DNA of 27,768 nt from Desulfobacterales bacterium (GCA_022013615.1 JAKLQB010000650.1:1-27768); one strand, 5' to 3'. Positions 1 through 7,260 are shown, numbered from the stretch's first letter. The notes: generated by a model not told the origin, from the sequence alone. Numbers and translations are program-made.

Positions 1-410
1 GATTAAGATAAGGAAAAGATTCATATTTCAATTCCTAAATTCCTGAATTCTACGAGTGTCCAATTTTCATGCAAACTGTACAAAAACAAACGAGAACAAC
101 TACTTAACCACTCAACTTCTTAACCACTTAACGAGGTCTGAGGTTTGGAATCCCAGTCATAAGATAATTGTGCCTTTAGCACCAAATAAGGCAAGATATC
201 TCAACCGAGATTCAGAAAATAGGTAGGTTCTGCTTATCAATAAGCAGGAGGAAGCATTCGTGGTTTCTTTCGTAGGTTGAGCTGAATTACGGTGAGCTTT
301 CGTGATTCCTTCGGAAAGTGATCACCAGGAGATTTTGTTTCATGTGATCTTTGATTTTTTATAGCATAATCCAAATGCTAGGTTCTGTCAATTCTATTAG
401 GAGGTGAATG
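1..410. other. intergenic region upstream of the DUF1989 relic
   Basis: No coding region or RNA gene is recognisable here. It holds two direct repeats near 103-132 and a small perfect hairpin at 230-247 (CTGCTTA, loop TCAA, TAAGCAG). A strong ribosome binding site, AGGAGGTG at 399-406, lies just before the ATG at 411 of the broken gene. I looked for a guanidine (ykkC) riboswitch because DUF1989 genes can sit in guanidine or urea loci, but saw no convincing conserved core. Confidence 0.5.
103..132. repeat. short direct repeat CTTAACCACT
   Basis: CTTAACCACT occurs at 103-112 and again at 119-128, followed by TTAAC. This is a low-complexity intergenic repeat with no evident function. Confidence 0.5.
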
Positions 411-687
411 ATGAAAATACTCAAGGAGCAGGACATTCCGGCTAGACGTGGCGGCGCCTGGGTGGTATAAAAGGGACAGCACATTAGGATCATTGATGTG
501 GAAGGGGGCAGATCAGCGACTTTGTTTGCTTTGACGCTGCTAACCTGCGGGAACGCTTCAGGCAGGCCCGTACCAAGGCAAGCCAGGGGACTATGTCGAT
601 TTTGTGGCCGAGATGGACGTATTATGTGCCCTCAGCGCATGTCCGTCAACAGGAAAGCCTCTCCGGGTTGAGATTTATGAGGCGTAA
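411..687 (+). pseudogene. DUF1989 (urea carboxylase-associated family) protein, degraded remnant
   Basis: The ATG at 411 follows a strong AGGAGGTG site and reads MKILKEQDIPARRGGAWVV, then stops at TAA (468-470). The same frame continues KGQHIRIIDVEGG. A frameshift near 510 is needed to recover QISDFVCFDAANLRERF and the following RTKASQGT. From about 591 another frame gives DYVDFVAEMDVLCALSACP and KPLRVEIYEA, ending in TAA at 685-687. These blocks are the N- and C-terminal signatures of the DUF1989 family. The central part, roughly 100 residues by comparison with family members of about 200 residues, is missing. The gene therefore has a stop, a frameshift and an internal deletion and cannot make a working protein. 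It converges on the nitroreductase gene. The family is often found near amidohydrolases and urea/amide transporters, which fits the rest of this locus. Confidence 0.8.
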
Positions 688-710
688 CGATCTCATAGCT
701 TTCTGCAGAC

Positions 711-1601
711 TTATTCTTCGTTACCTGATCCGACATTGTCATTTATCATCATCTCCGACAGTGGCATTCGAAGCGATTTGATAGAGCCGATAGCTGTCCA
801 TCCGACGGCGATATGAAGCGCCTGCCTGATATAATCGGGCAAGCCATATTTTTTTTGAAAGGTCCGGGCTGTCTTTTCAGTGCAAGAAAGCCAGACAGCT
901 CCCAACCCAAGGGCATGGGCCATCAGGCACATGTGGTCCCCGGCTGCGGCGCAATCAAAAAGCATGTTATGGGGCACCAATTTGTCGTGGCCGACGGTCT
1001 CATAGACTCGAGTATCATAGCAGACGACGATAAGAACGCACTGATTTGTGGGCGTGGGGATATCACTCCATATCATTTTGGCTTTTTTAGGGTCTTTAAT
1101 GACAATGAAGCGGACGATGTCCAGGTTGCAACCGGTGGGAGCAGCCCGACCCGCTTCCAGGATCTGCTCGATCATCTCGTCCGGCACGGGCTTATCGGGA
1201 AGCCAATCACGCACAGAACGGCGCTCCCACAGAAGCCTGCGAACGACCGCCATCTCCTCCTCTGTGAAGGGAGTAGGGAGCGCTTCTTCAATCTCAACCT
1301 TTTCCCCGGCCCGCATTTTCGCCGCCAGTTCCATGTATTTCTTTCCCCATTGAAAATCCTCGCCGTCATCGGAAAATCCCCGAGCTTTCCACACGTCAAG
1401 GATTAACTCCGTCGAGAGGCCGAAGTTGGTCGGCAACTCTTTTTTGCCCAGGAGGATCGGATAGATCTCCACTTCTATGGTGTGATGAACCCTTTCCCGA
1501 AAAAGCGCCCGCAGGCAAACTGGGTCCATCTCCATCAGATCCTCTCTCGTATAGTCATCTCCTCCAATTCTGAAAACAGTGACCCCTTCGAGTTTACCCA
1601 T
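711..1601 (-). CDS. nitroreductase family protein with N-terminal extension
   Basis: This is a probable FMN-dependent cytoplasmic oxidoreductase of the nitroreductase fold. The core starts near residue 117 with EEMAVVRRLLWERRSVRDW, where RRSVRDW (127-133) is the usual R-R-S-x-R flavin phosphate-binding motif. PTGCN at 155-159 and the helix and turn AGDHMCLMAHALGLGAVWLS (220-239) match the family. The protein has 296 residues, about 100 more than a minimal nitroreductase. The extra N-terminal segment (1-110) has no recognisable domain or cysteine cluster and is not a ferredoxin. An AAGGAAAA site lies about eight bases before the ATG. It is the second gene of a minus-strand pair, 42 bp downstream of the ATC-hydrolase-like gene, so the two are probably co-transcribed. 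The substrate is unknown; a role in reducing a heterocycle is only a guess from the neighbour. Confidence 0.85.
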   Translation of the reverse strand: MGKLEGVTVFRIGGDDYTREDLMEMDPVCLRALFRERVHHTIEVEIYPILLGKKELPTNFGLSTELILDVWKARGFSDDGEDFQWGKKYMELAAKMRAGEKVEIEEALPTPFTEEEMAVVRRLLWERRSVRDWLPDKPVPDEMIEQILEAGRAAPTGCNLDIVRFIVIKDPKKAKMIWSDIPTPTNQCVLIVVCYDTRVYETVGHDKLVPHNMLFDCAAAGDHMCLMAHALGLGAVWLSCTEKTARTFQKKYGLPDYIRQALHIAVGWTAIGSIKSLRMPLSEMMINDNVGSGNEE

Positions 1602-1643
1602 TGTTTTTTCCTTCCATTTTTGCAGATATTGAGTAGGTGATTA

Positions 1644-2117
1644 TTATTTCAAAGTGATTCGGAAGTCACAAATATCATGCCCTTCCATGATCGTTTTGGT
1701 CCGGACCAATGTCATCCTTGGGTTGAAGCCTTTGATCATGTCGAAATCCCTGCCGCAGGAAAGGACAAACCCCAGCTCGGCCAGACCGAGTTCTTTGTAC
1801 ATTTCGGCGTAGCGACAGCGCTTGATATTGAAGTCATATTTGGTTTCGGAAAGCTCCAATTCTTCCTTTTCGTAAGCGCCACCAGACTCCCAATAGGTTT
1901 TCATTCCTTTTGCAAAATCGTGCATGCTGTTCCCACCCACCTGTCTAGCCAGTTGGTTCCCACTTTCCCGTGCCAACGGCTCGATTACCCGTTTGACAAC
2001 CATCAGTGCCTTATCACTGTCCAACTCCTCCATGAAGGCTTTGATCAAAGGGCCTGCTATGCGTGCTTCGATTTCCCTTCGGGTAAGGATGCTGATTTGA
2101 TTTATATCCTCTGGCAT
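1644..2117 (-). CDS. L-2-amino-thiazoline-4-carboxylic acid hydrolase family protein
   Basis: The 157-residue protein carries the signature of the ATC hydrolase family (PF14196). FNIKRCRYAEMYKELGL at 96-112 is followed by ELGFVLSCGRDF (114-125), GFNPRMTLVRTKTIMEG (130-146) and CDFR (150-153). Cysteines 101, 121 and 150 fall in the family's usual places. The founding enzyme opens the thiazoline ring of L-ATC to N-carbamoyl-L-cysteine, but most relatives have unknown cyclic-amidine substrates, so only the family is claimed. No signal peptide is visible and the protein is probably cytoplasmic. GGAGGGTG lies a few bases before the ATG. It is the first gene of a minus-strand operon with the nitroreductase, transcribed away from the ABC transporter genes. 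Confidence 0.82.
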   Translation of the reverse strand: MPEDINQISILTRREIEARIAGPLIKAFMEELDSDKALMVVKRVIEPLARESGNQLARQVGGNSMHDFAKGMKTYWESGGAYEKEELELSETKYDFNIKRCRYAEMYKELGLAELGFVLSCGRDFDMIKGFNPRMTLVRTKTIMEGHDICDFRITLK

Positions 2118-2190
2118 TCATCACCCTCCATTGCTGTGCTTGATTTTGAACTATTCTTGGAAATACTTGAAAAACCTATATCTAAACTGG

Positions 2191-2219
2191 TGTATAAATC
2201 TGTATTTGATTTATTTCAA
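2191..2219 (-). promoter_or_regulatory. possible sigma-70 promoter of the ATC hydrolase/nitroreductase operon
   Basis: Read on the minus strand: TTGAAA (2214-2219), a 17-bp spacer, then TATACA (2191-2196). The -35 box matches consensus at five of six positions, the -10 box at four. It lies about 75 bp before the ATG of the ATC-hydrolase-like gene. The region is AT-rich, so a chance match is possible. Confidence 0.35.
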
Positions 2220-2389
2220 CCAATTTCTTATTGTTTTTGTATTTTTGGGGGACAATCAGGTGGTCTTTAGATCCTCGTATCTCTGCACACTTTGACATTC
2301 TCAATAATACCGGTTAACCGCATATTTACATTTACGAAGGAAGTAATCTAATGTTACCAATATGTTACACTTAGAAGATTTCTCGCTTC

Positions 2390-2417
2390 GCCCTCCGGGG
2401 CGCAAGCCCCAACGGGC
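2390..2417. other. GC-rich hairpin with a GCAA tetraloop
   Basis: GCCC (2390-2393) pairs with GGGC (2414-2417). Inside it, GGGGC (2397-2401) pairs with GCCCC (2406-2410) around a GCAA loop, with a 3 by 3 internal loop between the stems. No T-tract follows, so it is not a canonical terminator. It stands out in an AT-rich spacer and may be part of a dispersed repeat. Confidence 0.45.
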
Positions 2418-2444
2418 CGGATGCTCGAAAGGACAAGTGGGAGA

Positions 2445-2468
2445 GACTTTTTACTTACGAGTTCATCA
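2445..2468 (+). repeat. partial copy of the GACTTTTTACGAGTTCATCA repeat
   Basis: This segment reads GACTTTTTAC, then TTACGAGTTCATCA. It matches the segment at 2764-2783 apart from a short insertion. It looks like a fragment of the same dispersed element as the palindrome at 2632-2783. Confidence 0.5.
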
Positions 2469-2573
2469 AATATGAATCCGGGTTTTTTTTTAAATTAGCC
2501 CTCTCAACGCTTAAAATGCTCTTGTTCTTTCTCTTATTCTTTTTAGGCGGTGGATCATGGCTGAGATTTTTCC

Positions 2574-2602
2574 TTGACATCTTTTGTTGCATCTATTAAA
2601 TT
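2574..2602 (+). promoter_or_regulatory. possible sigma-70 promoter upstream of the ABC operon
   Basis: TTGACA (2574-2579) is a perfect -35 box. After 17 bp comes TAAATT (2597-2602), a four-of-six match to the -10 box. It lies about 285 bp before the first permease gene, with the palindromic element in between, so the element would be part of the leader RNA if this promoter is used. Confidence 0.35.
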
Positions 2603-2631
2603 AGTATCTATTTCTTATTTCATTCATAATT

Positions 2632-2783
2632 GACGGTCTCGTAAAAAGTCCAACTTCTGCGTTGTGCTGCATTTCGTAATCATTCAACGTACGATAAGTA
2701 CGCCTCATGATTACAAAATTTGCACGCCTTAAATTTAAACTTTTTACGAAACCGTCTAAATCGGACTTTTTACGAGTTCATCA
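2632..2783. repeat. MITE-like folded palindrome of the CTCGTAAAAAGTC type
   Basis: The left end GACGGTCTCGTAAAAAGT (2632-2649) is the imperfect reverse complement of ACTTTTTACGAAACCGTC (2739-2756). The match continues inward, with GTAATCAT near 2676 against ATGATTAC near 2706, to a centre at GTAC-GATAA-GTAC (about 2690-2702). The whole 125 bp can therefore fold into one long imperfect hairpin. A further tail, GACTTTTTACGAGTTCATCA, lies at 2764-2783. Palindromes with these ends are familiar from deltaproteobacterial intergenic regions and resemble non-autonomous mobile repeats. No transposase is present. Confidence 0.65.
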
Positions 2784-2885
2784 TAATTAACTGATTAAGA
2801 TTTTATTTACCGTTTCTCAGTGGAGTTAAAGTAAGATTTACCAAATAATTTATAGACATTTATGCTTTAATGTTTAGTTGGTCTA

Positions 2886-3746
2886 ATGCAGAATAAACTC
2901 TGGAAACCTGCCGCTTTACTCGCACCAGCAATGAGTGCTGTCTTCTTTCTGCTGGTTATTCCAGTGGGCTTTATCGTGGTTTACAGTTTCTGGCTGCGAG
3001 CGCCCAGTGGCGCTGACATTCCGGCATTTCAATTCGGTAATTTCGCCAAGTTCTTTGCTGATCTCTTTTACCCCTCTATACTTCTCCGAACCATCCGTAT
3101 TTCTTTTGAGACTGTCGCTTTGTGCCTGGTAATGGGCTATATCCCGGCATATTTCTTCTATCGAAGCACTACCAGGTACAAAGGAATTCTTCTGCTTCTC
3201 ATTATGCTCCCTTTCTGGATCAGCTTTATCATCAGGACCATGAGCTGGATCAATATCCTTGGCGATACTGGTCTGATCAACCACTTTCTCATAAAAATAG
3301 GATTACTATCCGGTCCGCTGGGCATGCTCTACAACGAGGGATCGGTCCTCATGGGTCTGATTCAATTCCTGCTCCCTTTTATGATATTAAACATTTATGT
3401 GAGCTTGGAGGGTATCGATAAGAGTCTGCTCGAAGCGGCCAGAAGCATGGGCTGCACCGAATGGCAGGCATTCAAGGAAGTGACCCTTCCGCTGAGCCTT
3501 CCGGGTGTAAGCGCTGGCAGTTTGCTGGTTTTCGTGTTGACGGCGGGAACCTATCTGCCACCCATGATCCTGGGAGGTCCTGGAAACGAGATGATTGCTA
3601 ACCTCATCTTTAACCGTGTGATCGGCACCCTGGACTGGCCTTTCGGTTCGGCTATTAGTGTCGTTCTGCTTAGCCTGCTTGTGGTCATCGTCTGGACCTA
3701 TAACCGGTATATGGGAATTAACCAGATATTCAAAAGCCTTCAGTGA
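2886..3746 (+). CDS. ABC transporter permease, PotB-like (polyamine/opine/phosphonate importer class)
   Basis: This inner-membrane subunit forms the translocation path with the permease encoded next. The 286 residues show about six hydrophobic segments, the first at 8-34. The cytoplasmic EAA loop, EAARSMGCTEWQAFKEVTLP at 183-202 followed by LSLPG, contacts the ATPase. Length and layout match PotB. The ATG at 2886 has no good ribosome binding site. It starts an operon of permease, permease, small protein, binding protein and ATPase; the second permease follows after 13 bp. The spermidine/putrescine label is only a family label: the neighbouring racemase and amidohydrolase suggest another nitrogenous ligand. 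Confidence 0.9.
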   Translation: MQNKLWKPAALLAPAMSAVFFLLVIPVGFIVVYSFWLRAPSGADIPAFQFGNFAKFFADLFYPSILLRTIRISFETVALCLVMGYIPAYFFYRSTTRYKGILLLLIMLPFWISFIIRTMSWINILGDTGLINHFLIKIGLLSGPLGMLYNEGSVLMGLIQFLLPFMILNIYVSLEGIDKSLLEAARSMGCTEWQAFKEVTLPLSLPGVSAGSLLVFVLTAGTYLPPMILGGPGNEMIANLIFNRVIGTLDWPFGSAISVVLLSLLVVIVWTYNRYMGINQIFKSLQ

Positions 3747-3759
3747 GATCTATAATATC

Positions 3760-4548
3760 ATGAAAGTATCCGGCTGGTCACTGATTCGTCTTTACACCAT
3801 ACTGATTTATGTCTTCATGTTTGCACCCATTGCAGTGGTGATCGTGCTCTCATTCAACCCGGAGCAATTCGGCTGCTTTCCAATGAAAGGCGTCAGCCTG
3901 AGATGGTTCTTTAAGCTGGCCCAGAACGAGCCTATATTAATGGCCTTCAAAAACTCTTTAATCCTGGGATCTCTGACGGCCGTGTTTTCCACAACCATAG
4001 GAATCCTGGCGGCCATTGCTTTTGTCCGGTACGATTTTCCAGGCAAGAATACACTCAACACTCTGCTTCTGGCACCAATCATGATCCCGGAGGTCATCCT
4101 GGGCGTGGCCTTGCTCCTGTTTATCCGCTGGCTACAGCAACCCAAGACATTCGCGCTCCTGGTAATTGGACACGTGGTCCTCACCCTGCCGTATGTGCTT
4201 TTGATTGTTCAGGCTCGATTGGTAGGTATCAAAAGGGAATATGAAGAAGCTGCCCAATCCCTGGGAGCCAATTCTTTTCAGGCATTCAAAGAGGTGACTT
4301 TGCCATTATTGACACCGGCAATCCTGGCAGGCATGTTATTCTCCTTTACCATCTCTTTTGATGATATCACAGCCACCCTGTTCTGGGCCACAGCTCAAAA
4401 CCAGACTGTCCCGGTCAAAATATTTGGAATGTTGCGGAACTCCATCAGCCCTGAGATAAACGCCCTGGGTACTGTCATGATCATTTTGACCATTGGGACA
4501 CCCTTTCTGGCCGGGTATTTGTCCCGAAAGTTCACCAGGGGTGATTAA
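3760..4548 (+). CDS. ABC transporter permease, PotC-like
   Basis: This is the second inner-membrane permease. I place the start at ATG 3760 (MKVSGWSLIRLYTILIYV), giving 262 residues, the usual PotC length. The open frame extends upstream to 3658 but would overlap the first permease by about 90 bp and would add atypical residues. Six hydrophobic segments are visible. The EAA loop is at 162-190 (EEAAQSLGANSFQAFKEVTL, then PLLTP), nearly the same as in the partner permease, as expected for a heterodimer. The SFNP motif after the first membrane segment (31-34) is typical of PotC. Its stop is followed within 15 bp by the small gene at 4563. Confidence 0.9.
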   Translation: MKVSGWSLIRLYTILIYVFMFAPIAVVIVLSFNPEQFGCFPMKGVSLRWFFKLAQNEPILMAFKNSLILGSLTAVFSTTIGILAAIAFVRYDFPGKNTLNTLLLAPIMIPEVILGVALLLFIRWLQQPKTFALLVIGHVVLTLPYVLLIVQARLVGIKREYEEAAQSLGANSFQAFKEVTLPLLTPAILAGMLFSFTISFDDITATLFWATAQNQTVPVKIFGMLRNSISPEINALGTVMIILTIGTPFLAGYLSRKFTRGD

Positions 4549-4562
4549 AAAAGGACAAAAAA

Positions 4563-4769
4563 ATGCCAATGATCGACCTTAAGGACAAGGATGGGACTGT
4601 GAGATGGATTAGTGTACTTCCTTTCAATTCCCTTGACCTGGCGCGCTCTTATGTCAAGAACTCATCAGTTCCTTTAAGGATAATAAAAGGCGAACACCCT
4701 ATCTATTGGATCTGCAACCCCGAGGATGCTGACTGGGCCGAAAAGTGCGGGTATAAGGAGGTGAAATAA
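4563..4769 (+). CDS. small conserved-looking protein of unknown function inside the ABC operon
   Basis: This 68-residue ORF has an AAAGGA site seven bases before its ATG, lies 14 bp after the second permease and is followed closely by the binding-protein gene, so it is well placed to be translated. It has no signal peptide or membrane segment. The sequence mixes strand-like stretches (TVRWISVLPF; PLRIIKGEHPIYWIC) with acidic residues and two cysteines (in WICNP and EKCGY). I do not recognise the family. It could be an accessory or regulatory subunit of the transporter. Its position and codon pattern favour a real gene. Confidence 0.65.
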   Translation: MPMIDLKDKDGTVRWISVLPFNSLDLARSYVKNSSVPLRIIKGEHPIYWICNPEDADWAEKCGYKEVK

Positions 4770-4773
4770 AAAA

Positions 4774-4917
4774 ATGTACTCCAAGACCGCAGAAGTGTTA
4801 ACCCTTATTAACCATTTAGAAAAGGAGAAAGACTATGGAAAAGAATTGGGGAAAAAGATTGGACAGTATGCACGAACGTTACATGAATGGAGGCGTAAGC
4901 CGCCGCGATTTCTTTAA
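4774..4917 (+). CDS. possible 47-residue ORF overlapping the binding-protein start
   Basis: ATG 4774 follows AAGGAGGTG (4755-4763), a near-perfect ribosome binding site lying in the last codons of the preceding small gene. The frame runs 47 codons and overlaps the first 28 codons of the binding-protein gene in another frame. Its start, MYSKTAEVLTLINHLEKEK, is helical and charged. It could be a coupling or leader peptide that delivers ribosomes to the binding-protein start. It may equally be chance, since overlap with a real gene constrains it. Confidence 0.2.
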   Translation: MYSKTAEVLTLINHLEKEKDYGKELGKKIGQYARTLHEWRRKPPRFL

Positions 4918-5995
4918 ATACCTGGGTATTGCCGGAGCCGCCGCCGGACTGGTAGGGGGGCCCTTTGGCCTTCTGACTCGTTCCGCCAGGGCCGCCAAGT
5001 CTATCCGCTTTGACGGCTGGGGCGGGTCAACATCCGAGGCCTTTCGAAAATACGCTTTCAATCCGTTTACCAAAGCCACCGGCGTCAAAGTAATCGATGG
5101 CGAGTTCGGCGATATGGATACTTACCTGACAAGAGTCAAAGCGTCATTTCCGCCAGGCGGTGAGTTCAACCTGGCTCACCTGAGCGGCGTGTTCGATTAT
5201 GCACGATATGTGGGCCTGGGTTTTGACGCTGTGCTGGACGAGAGCAAAATCCCTAATCTTAATAATGTTATGTCGGCCATGATGGAGCCGTACCGGGCTA
5301 TCACAAAGGGGAAGCTCTCTGCGGTTCCCTATGACTATGGCCAGACCGGCATCGCTTACAACACCAAATACATCTCCAAAGACAAGGCCGAGAAATTGGG
5401 CGCCTCGTTGCTTTGGGACAAAGATTTGGATGACAAGCTTGGTAGTTGGGTCGACTGGCGAACCAACATCTGGTACGCCGCCCTTCATACCGGCCAGCAC
5501 CCCAACAAAATAAAGGACATGGAAGGAGTTTGGAACGCTTTGCGAGAACAGCGAAAAATGGTTAAGAAGTACTGGGGATCCGGTGCAGAGCTTATGAGCC
5601 TTTTGGCTAATGAGGAGATCTACGCCACGGTGGCCTGGTCGGGCCGGGTAGCCCACCTTCAGGATCAGGGCCATCCAATCGGCTTCCTGTCTCCTTTCAA
5701 CTGCATGTCGTGGCAGGAGTGCATCTTTGTAATCAAGGGCAGTGACCTGGAGGTCGCCTGCAATCTCCTTGACTTTATGCTAGCCCCCGAGGCCGCCATT
5801 GCCGTGGCTGAAGGGCAGAAATATCCTCCCAGTCTAGACCCGACCAAAGTCCCGATGCCTGAAGCGGTCAAGAAACTACCCGCTTTCGATCCTACCGGTA
5901 AACTGGAAGGCTACCTGTTTGCCGATCCAGGATATTGGAATGGGCACCAGGTGGAATGGAACGAGAAGTGGGACAGGATCAAGGCAGGCAGTTAA
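4835..5995 (+). CDS. Tat-exported PotD-like substrate-binding protein
   Basis: This is the periplasmic receptor of the ABC importer, 386 residues. The N-terminus carries a twin-arginine signal, SRRDFFKYLG at 22-31, then a hydrophobic stretch AGAAAGLVGGPFGLLT and a likely cleavage site after SARA near residue 53. The mature part begins with KSIRFDGWGGS and shows the bilobed binding-protein pattern of this class, including YDYGQTGIAYNT (166-177), LANEEIYATVAWSG and DFMLAPEAA near the C-terminus. AAAGGAGAAA lies about ten bases before the ATG. Tat rather than Sec export suggests folding before export; this is unusual for PotD itself but common among relatives in anaerobes. A strong hairpin follows the gene before the ATPase. 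Confidence 0.9.
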   Translation: MEKNWGKRLDSMHERYMNGGVSRRDFFKYLGIAGAAAGLVGGPFGLLTRSARAAKSIRFDGWGGSTSEAFRKYAFNPFTKATGVKVIDGEFGDMDTYLTRVKASFPPGGEFNLAHLSGVFDYARYVGLGFDAVLDESKIPNLNNVMSAMMEPYRAITKGKLSAVPYDYGQTGIAYNTKYISKDKAEKLGASLLWDKDLDDKLGSWVDWRTNIWYAALHTGQHPNKIKDMEGVWNALREQRKMVKKYWGSGAELMSLLANEEIYATVAWSGRVAHLQDQGHPIGFLSPFNCMSWQECIFVIKGSDLEVACNLLDFMLAPEAAIAVAEGQKYPPSLDPTKVPMPEAVKKLPAFDPTGKLEGYLFADPGYWNGHQVEWNEKWDRIKAGS

Positions 5996-6009
5996 GAAAA
6001 AGCAAAGCT

Positions 6010-6045
6010 GGCTGGCCGCCGAGGCTCTGTTTGCGGCGGCCAGCC
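6010..6045 (+). other. intra-operon hairpin between binding-protein and ATPase genes
   Basis: GGCTGGCCGCCG (6010-6021) and CGGCGGCCAGCC (6034-6045) form a perfect 12-bp GC-rich stem with a 12-nt loop, 14 bp after the binding-protein stop. No T-run follows, so it is not a standard terminator. Such hairpins can protect the upstream message from 3' exonucleases and raise the amount of binding protein relative to ATPase. That role is an inference. Confidence 0.6.
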
Positions 6046-6068
6046 TCAGAATAAGAAGAGGAAGTGCT

Positions 6069-7181
6069 GTGGAAAAAAGTAATGGCTCTCCTGTGGTGAA
6101 ACTGAGAGGGGTTTACAAACGCTTTGACAAAGTTGTGGCCGTCGAAAAAACGGATCTGGATATCGACGAAGGATCCCTTGTCACCCTTCTTGGTCCTTCT
6201 GGCTGCGGCAAGACCACTATTCTCCGGATGATTGCCGGCTTAGAGACGCCGACGGAAGGGGATATCTACATCCAGGGTAAGCGGGTCAATGACATCCCGA
6301 TCCACAAAAGAAATCTGGGGATGATTTTTCAAAACTATGCTCTGTTTCCTCATAAGACCATTTTTGATAATGTTGCTTTCGGCCTCAAATACAGGAATGT
6401 CCCAAAGAAAGAGATTAAAGAGAAAGTTACACGGGCCCTGGAAATGGTTCGCTTGCCAGGGGTAGAGAACCGAATGCCATCTCAGCTCTCGGGCGGTCAG
6501 CAACAGCGCATTGCACTTGCCAGGGCAATCGTCATCGAGCCGGTGGTCTTGCTGATGGACGAACCCCTCTCCGCCCTGGACGAAAACTTGCGCGAAGACA
6601 TGCGCAGGGAAATTGACAACCTGCAGCAAATGCTGGGTGTGACCACCGTCTTCGTTACCCACGACCAACGTGAGGCGCTTTCCATGTCAGATAAGATTGT
6701 GGTCATGAAGGATGGCCTTATGCAACAGGAAGGACCTCCCGAAGCGGTATATAATTACCCGGTCAATCACTTTGTGGCTGACTTCCTGGGCCACTCAAAT
6801 TTTTTAGATGGCGTGGTCATCGGGCGGGAAGGTGAGAATTTCAGGGTCAAAGTCGGAGATAGCAACGAAATTCTGGTTCATCACCCCGGTGACTGGAGTG
6901 ACGGGGACCGTGTGGAAATAGTGGTTAGAGCGCACAATTATGAGGTTTCTCCAAGGGGAAAAAATGAACAGAAGTCGGACATGAATTGTTTCAACGGCAC
7001 AATTATAGACCGAAGCTACATGGGCGGTGAGGTCAGTTACTTTGTTGAGCTGGAAAACAAAACGGTCCTTCATGCAATCGGCATAGCCAAATTGAGGCCT
7101 TTCAGGCGGGGCCAGGAGGTCTGGATCCAGGTCCAACCACAACACTGCGGGTTGCTGCCCAAAGGAAATGATCAGGCTTAG
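6069..7181 (+). CDS. ABC transporter ATP-binding protein, PotA-like
   Basis: This cytoplasmic ATPase energises the importer. I choose GTG 6069 (VEKSNGSPVVKLRGVYKRF), preceded by AGAGGA at a suitable distance. It gives 370 residues, the normal PotA length. The open frame reaches back to 5919, but that part overlaps the binding-protein gene and the hairpin. Visible motifs are Walker A GPSGCGKT (42-49), Q-loop FQNYALFPH (87-95), signature LSGGQQQR (140-147), Walker B LLMDEP (161-166) and the switch histidine in FVTHDQREA (H198). The last third, from about residue 250, is a TOBE-type regulatory domain. A terminator-like hairpin follows the gene. Confidence 0.92.
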   Translation: MEKSNGSPVVKLRGVYKRFDKVVAVEKTDLDIDEGSLVTLLGPSGCGKTTILRMIAGLETPTEGDIYIQGKRVNDIPIHKRNLGMIFQNYALFPHKTIFDNVAFGLKYRNVPKKEIKEKVTRALEMVRLPGVENRMPSQLSGGQQQRIALARAIVIEPVVLLMDEPLSALDENLREDMRREIDNLQQMLGVTTVFVTHDQREALSMSDKIVVMKDGLMQQEGPPEAVYNYPVNHFVADFLGHSNFLDGVVIGREGENFRVKVGDSNEILVHHPGDWSDGDRVEIVVRAHNYEVSPRGKNEQKSDMNCFNGTIIDRSYMGGEVSYFVELENKTVLHAIGIAKLRPFRRGQEVWIQVQPQHCGLLPKGNDQA

Positions 7182-7224
7182 GGATTTTACCCACATTTCG
7201 CCTTTGTTTATTTCTGCTCCTCGT

Positions 7225-7260
7225 GCCCTCCCCCTTCAAGGGGAGAGGGCTGATTTTTTT
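7225..7260 (+). terminator. Rho-independent terminator after the ATPase gene
   Basis: GCCCTCCCCC (7225-7234) pairs, with one mismatch, with GGGGAGAGGGC (7240-7250) around a short loop, and a run of seven Ts follows at 7254-7260. The next gene starts only 15 bp later, so this probably attenuates transcription into the racemase gene. Confidence 0.7.

Larger units (their letters stand above)
2118..2885. other. 768-bp intergenic spacer between divergent operons
   Basis: No gene is recognised. The spacer holds a possible minus-strand promoter (2191-2219), a GNRA-capped hairpin (2390-2417), a partial repeat at 2445-2468, a possible plus-strand promoter (2574-2602) and a folded palindromic element (2632-2783). 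It separates the ATC hydrolase/nitroreductase pair from the ABC transporter operon. Confidence 0.6.

Noticed and set aside
1..410. Guanidine (ykkC) or other riboswitch upstream of the DUF1989 relic
   Set aside because: Only a short 7-bp hairpin is visible and none of the conserved core motifs could be placed.
593..781. 62-codon plus-strand frame
   Set aside because: It is an out-of-frame reading of the DUF1989 relic that runs past its true end.
813..1406. 197-codon plus-strand frame opposite the nitroreductase gene
   Set aside because: It is antisense to a well-supported gene and shows no domain; it is a shadow frame.
3658..3759. Longer start for the second permease
   Set aside because: It would overlap the first permease gene by about 90 bp and adds residues not expected for PotC. 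ATG 3760 gives the normal N-terminus and length.
5919..6068. Longer start for the ATPase
   Set aside because: It runs antiphase through the end of the binding-protein gene and through the hairpin. GTG 6069 with AGAGGA upstream gives the normal PotA N-terminus.
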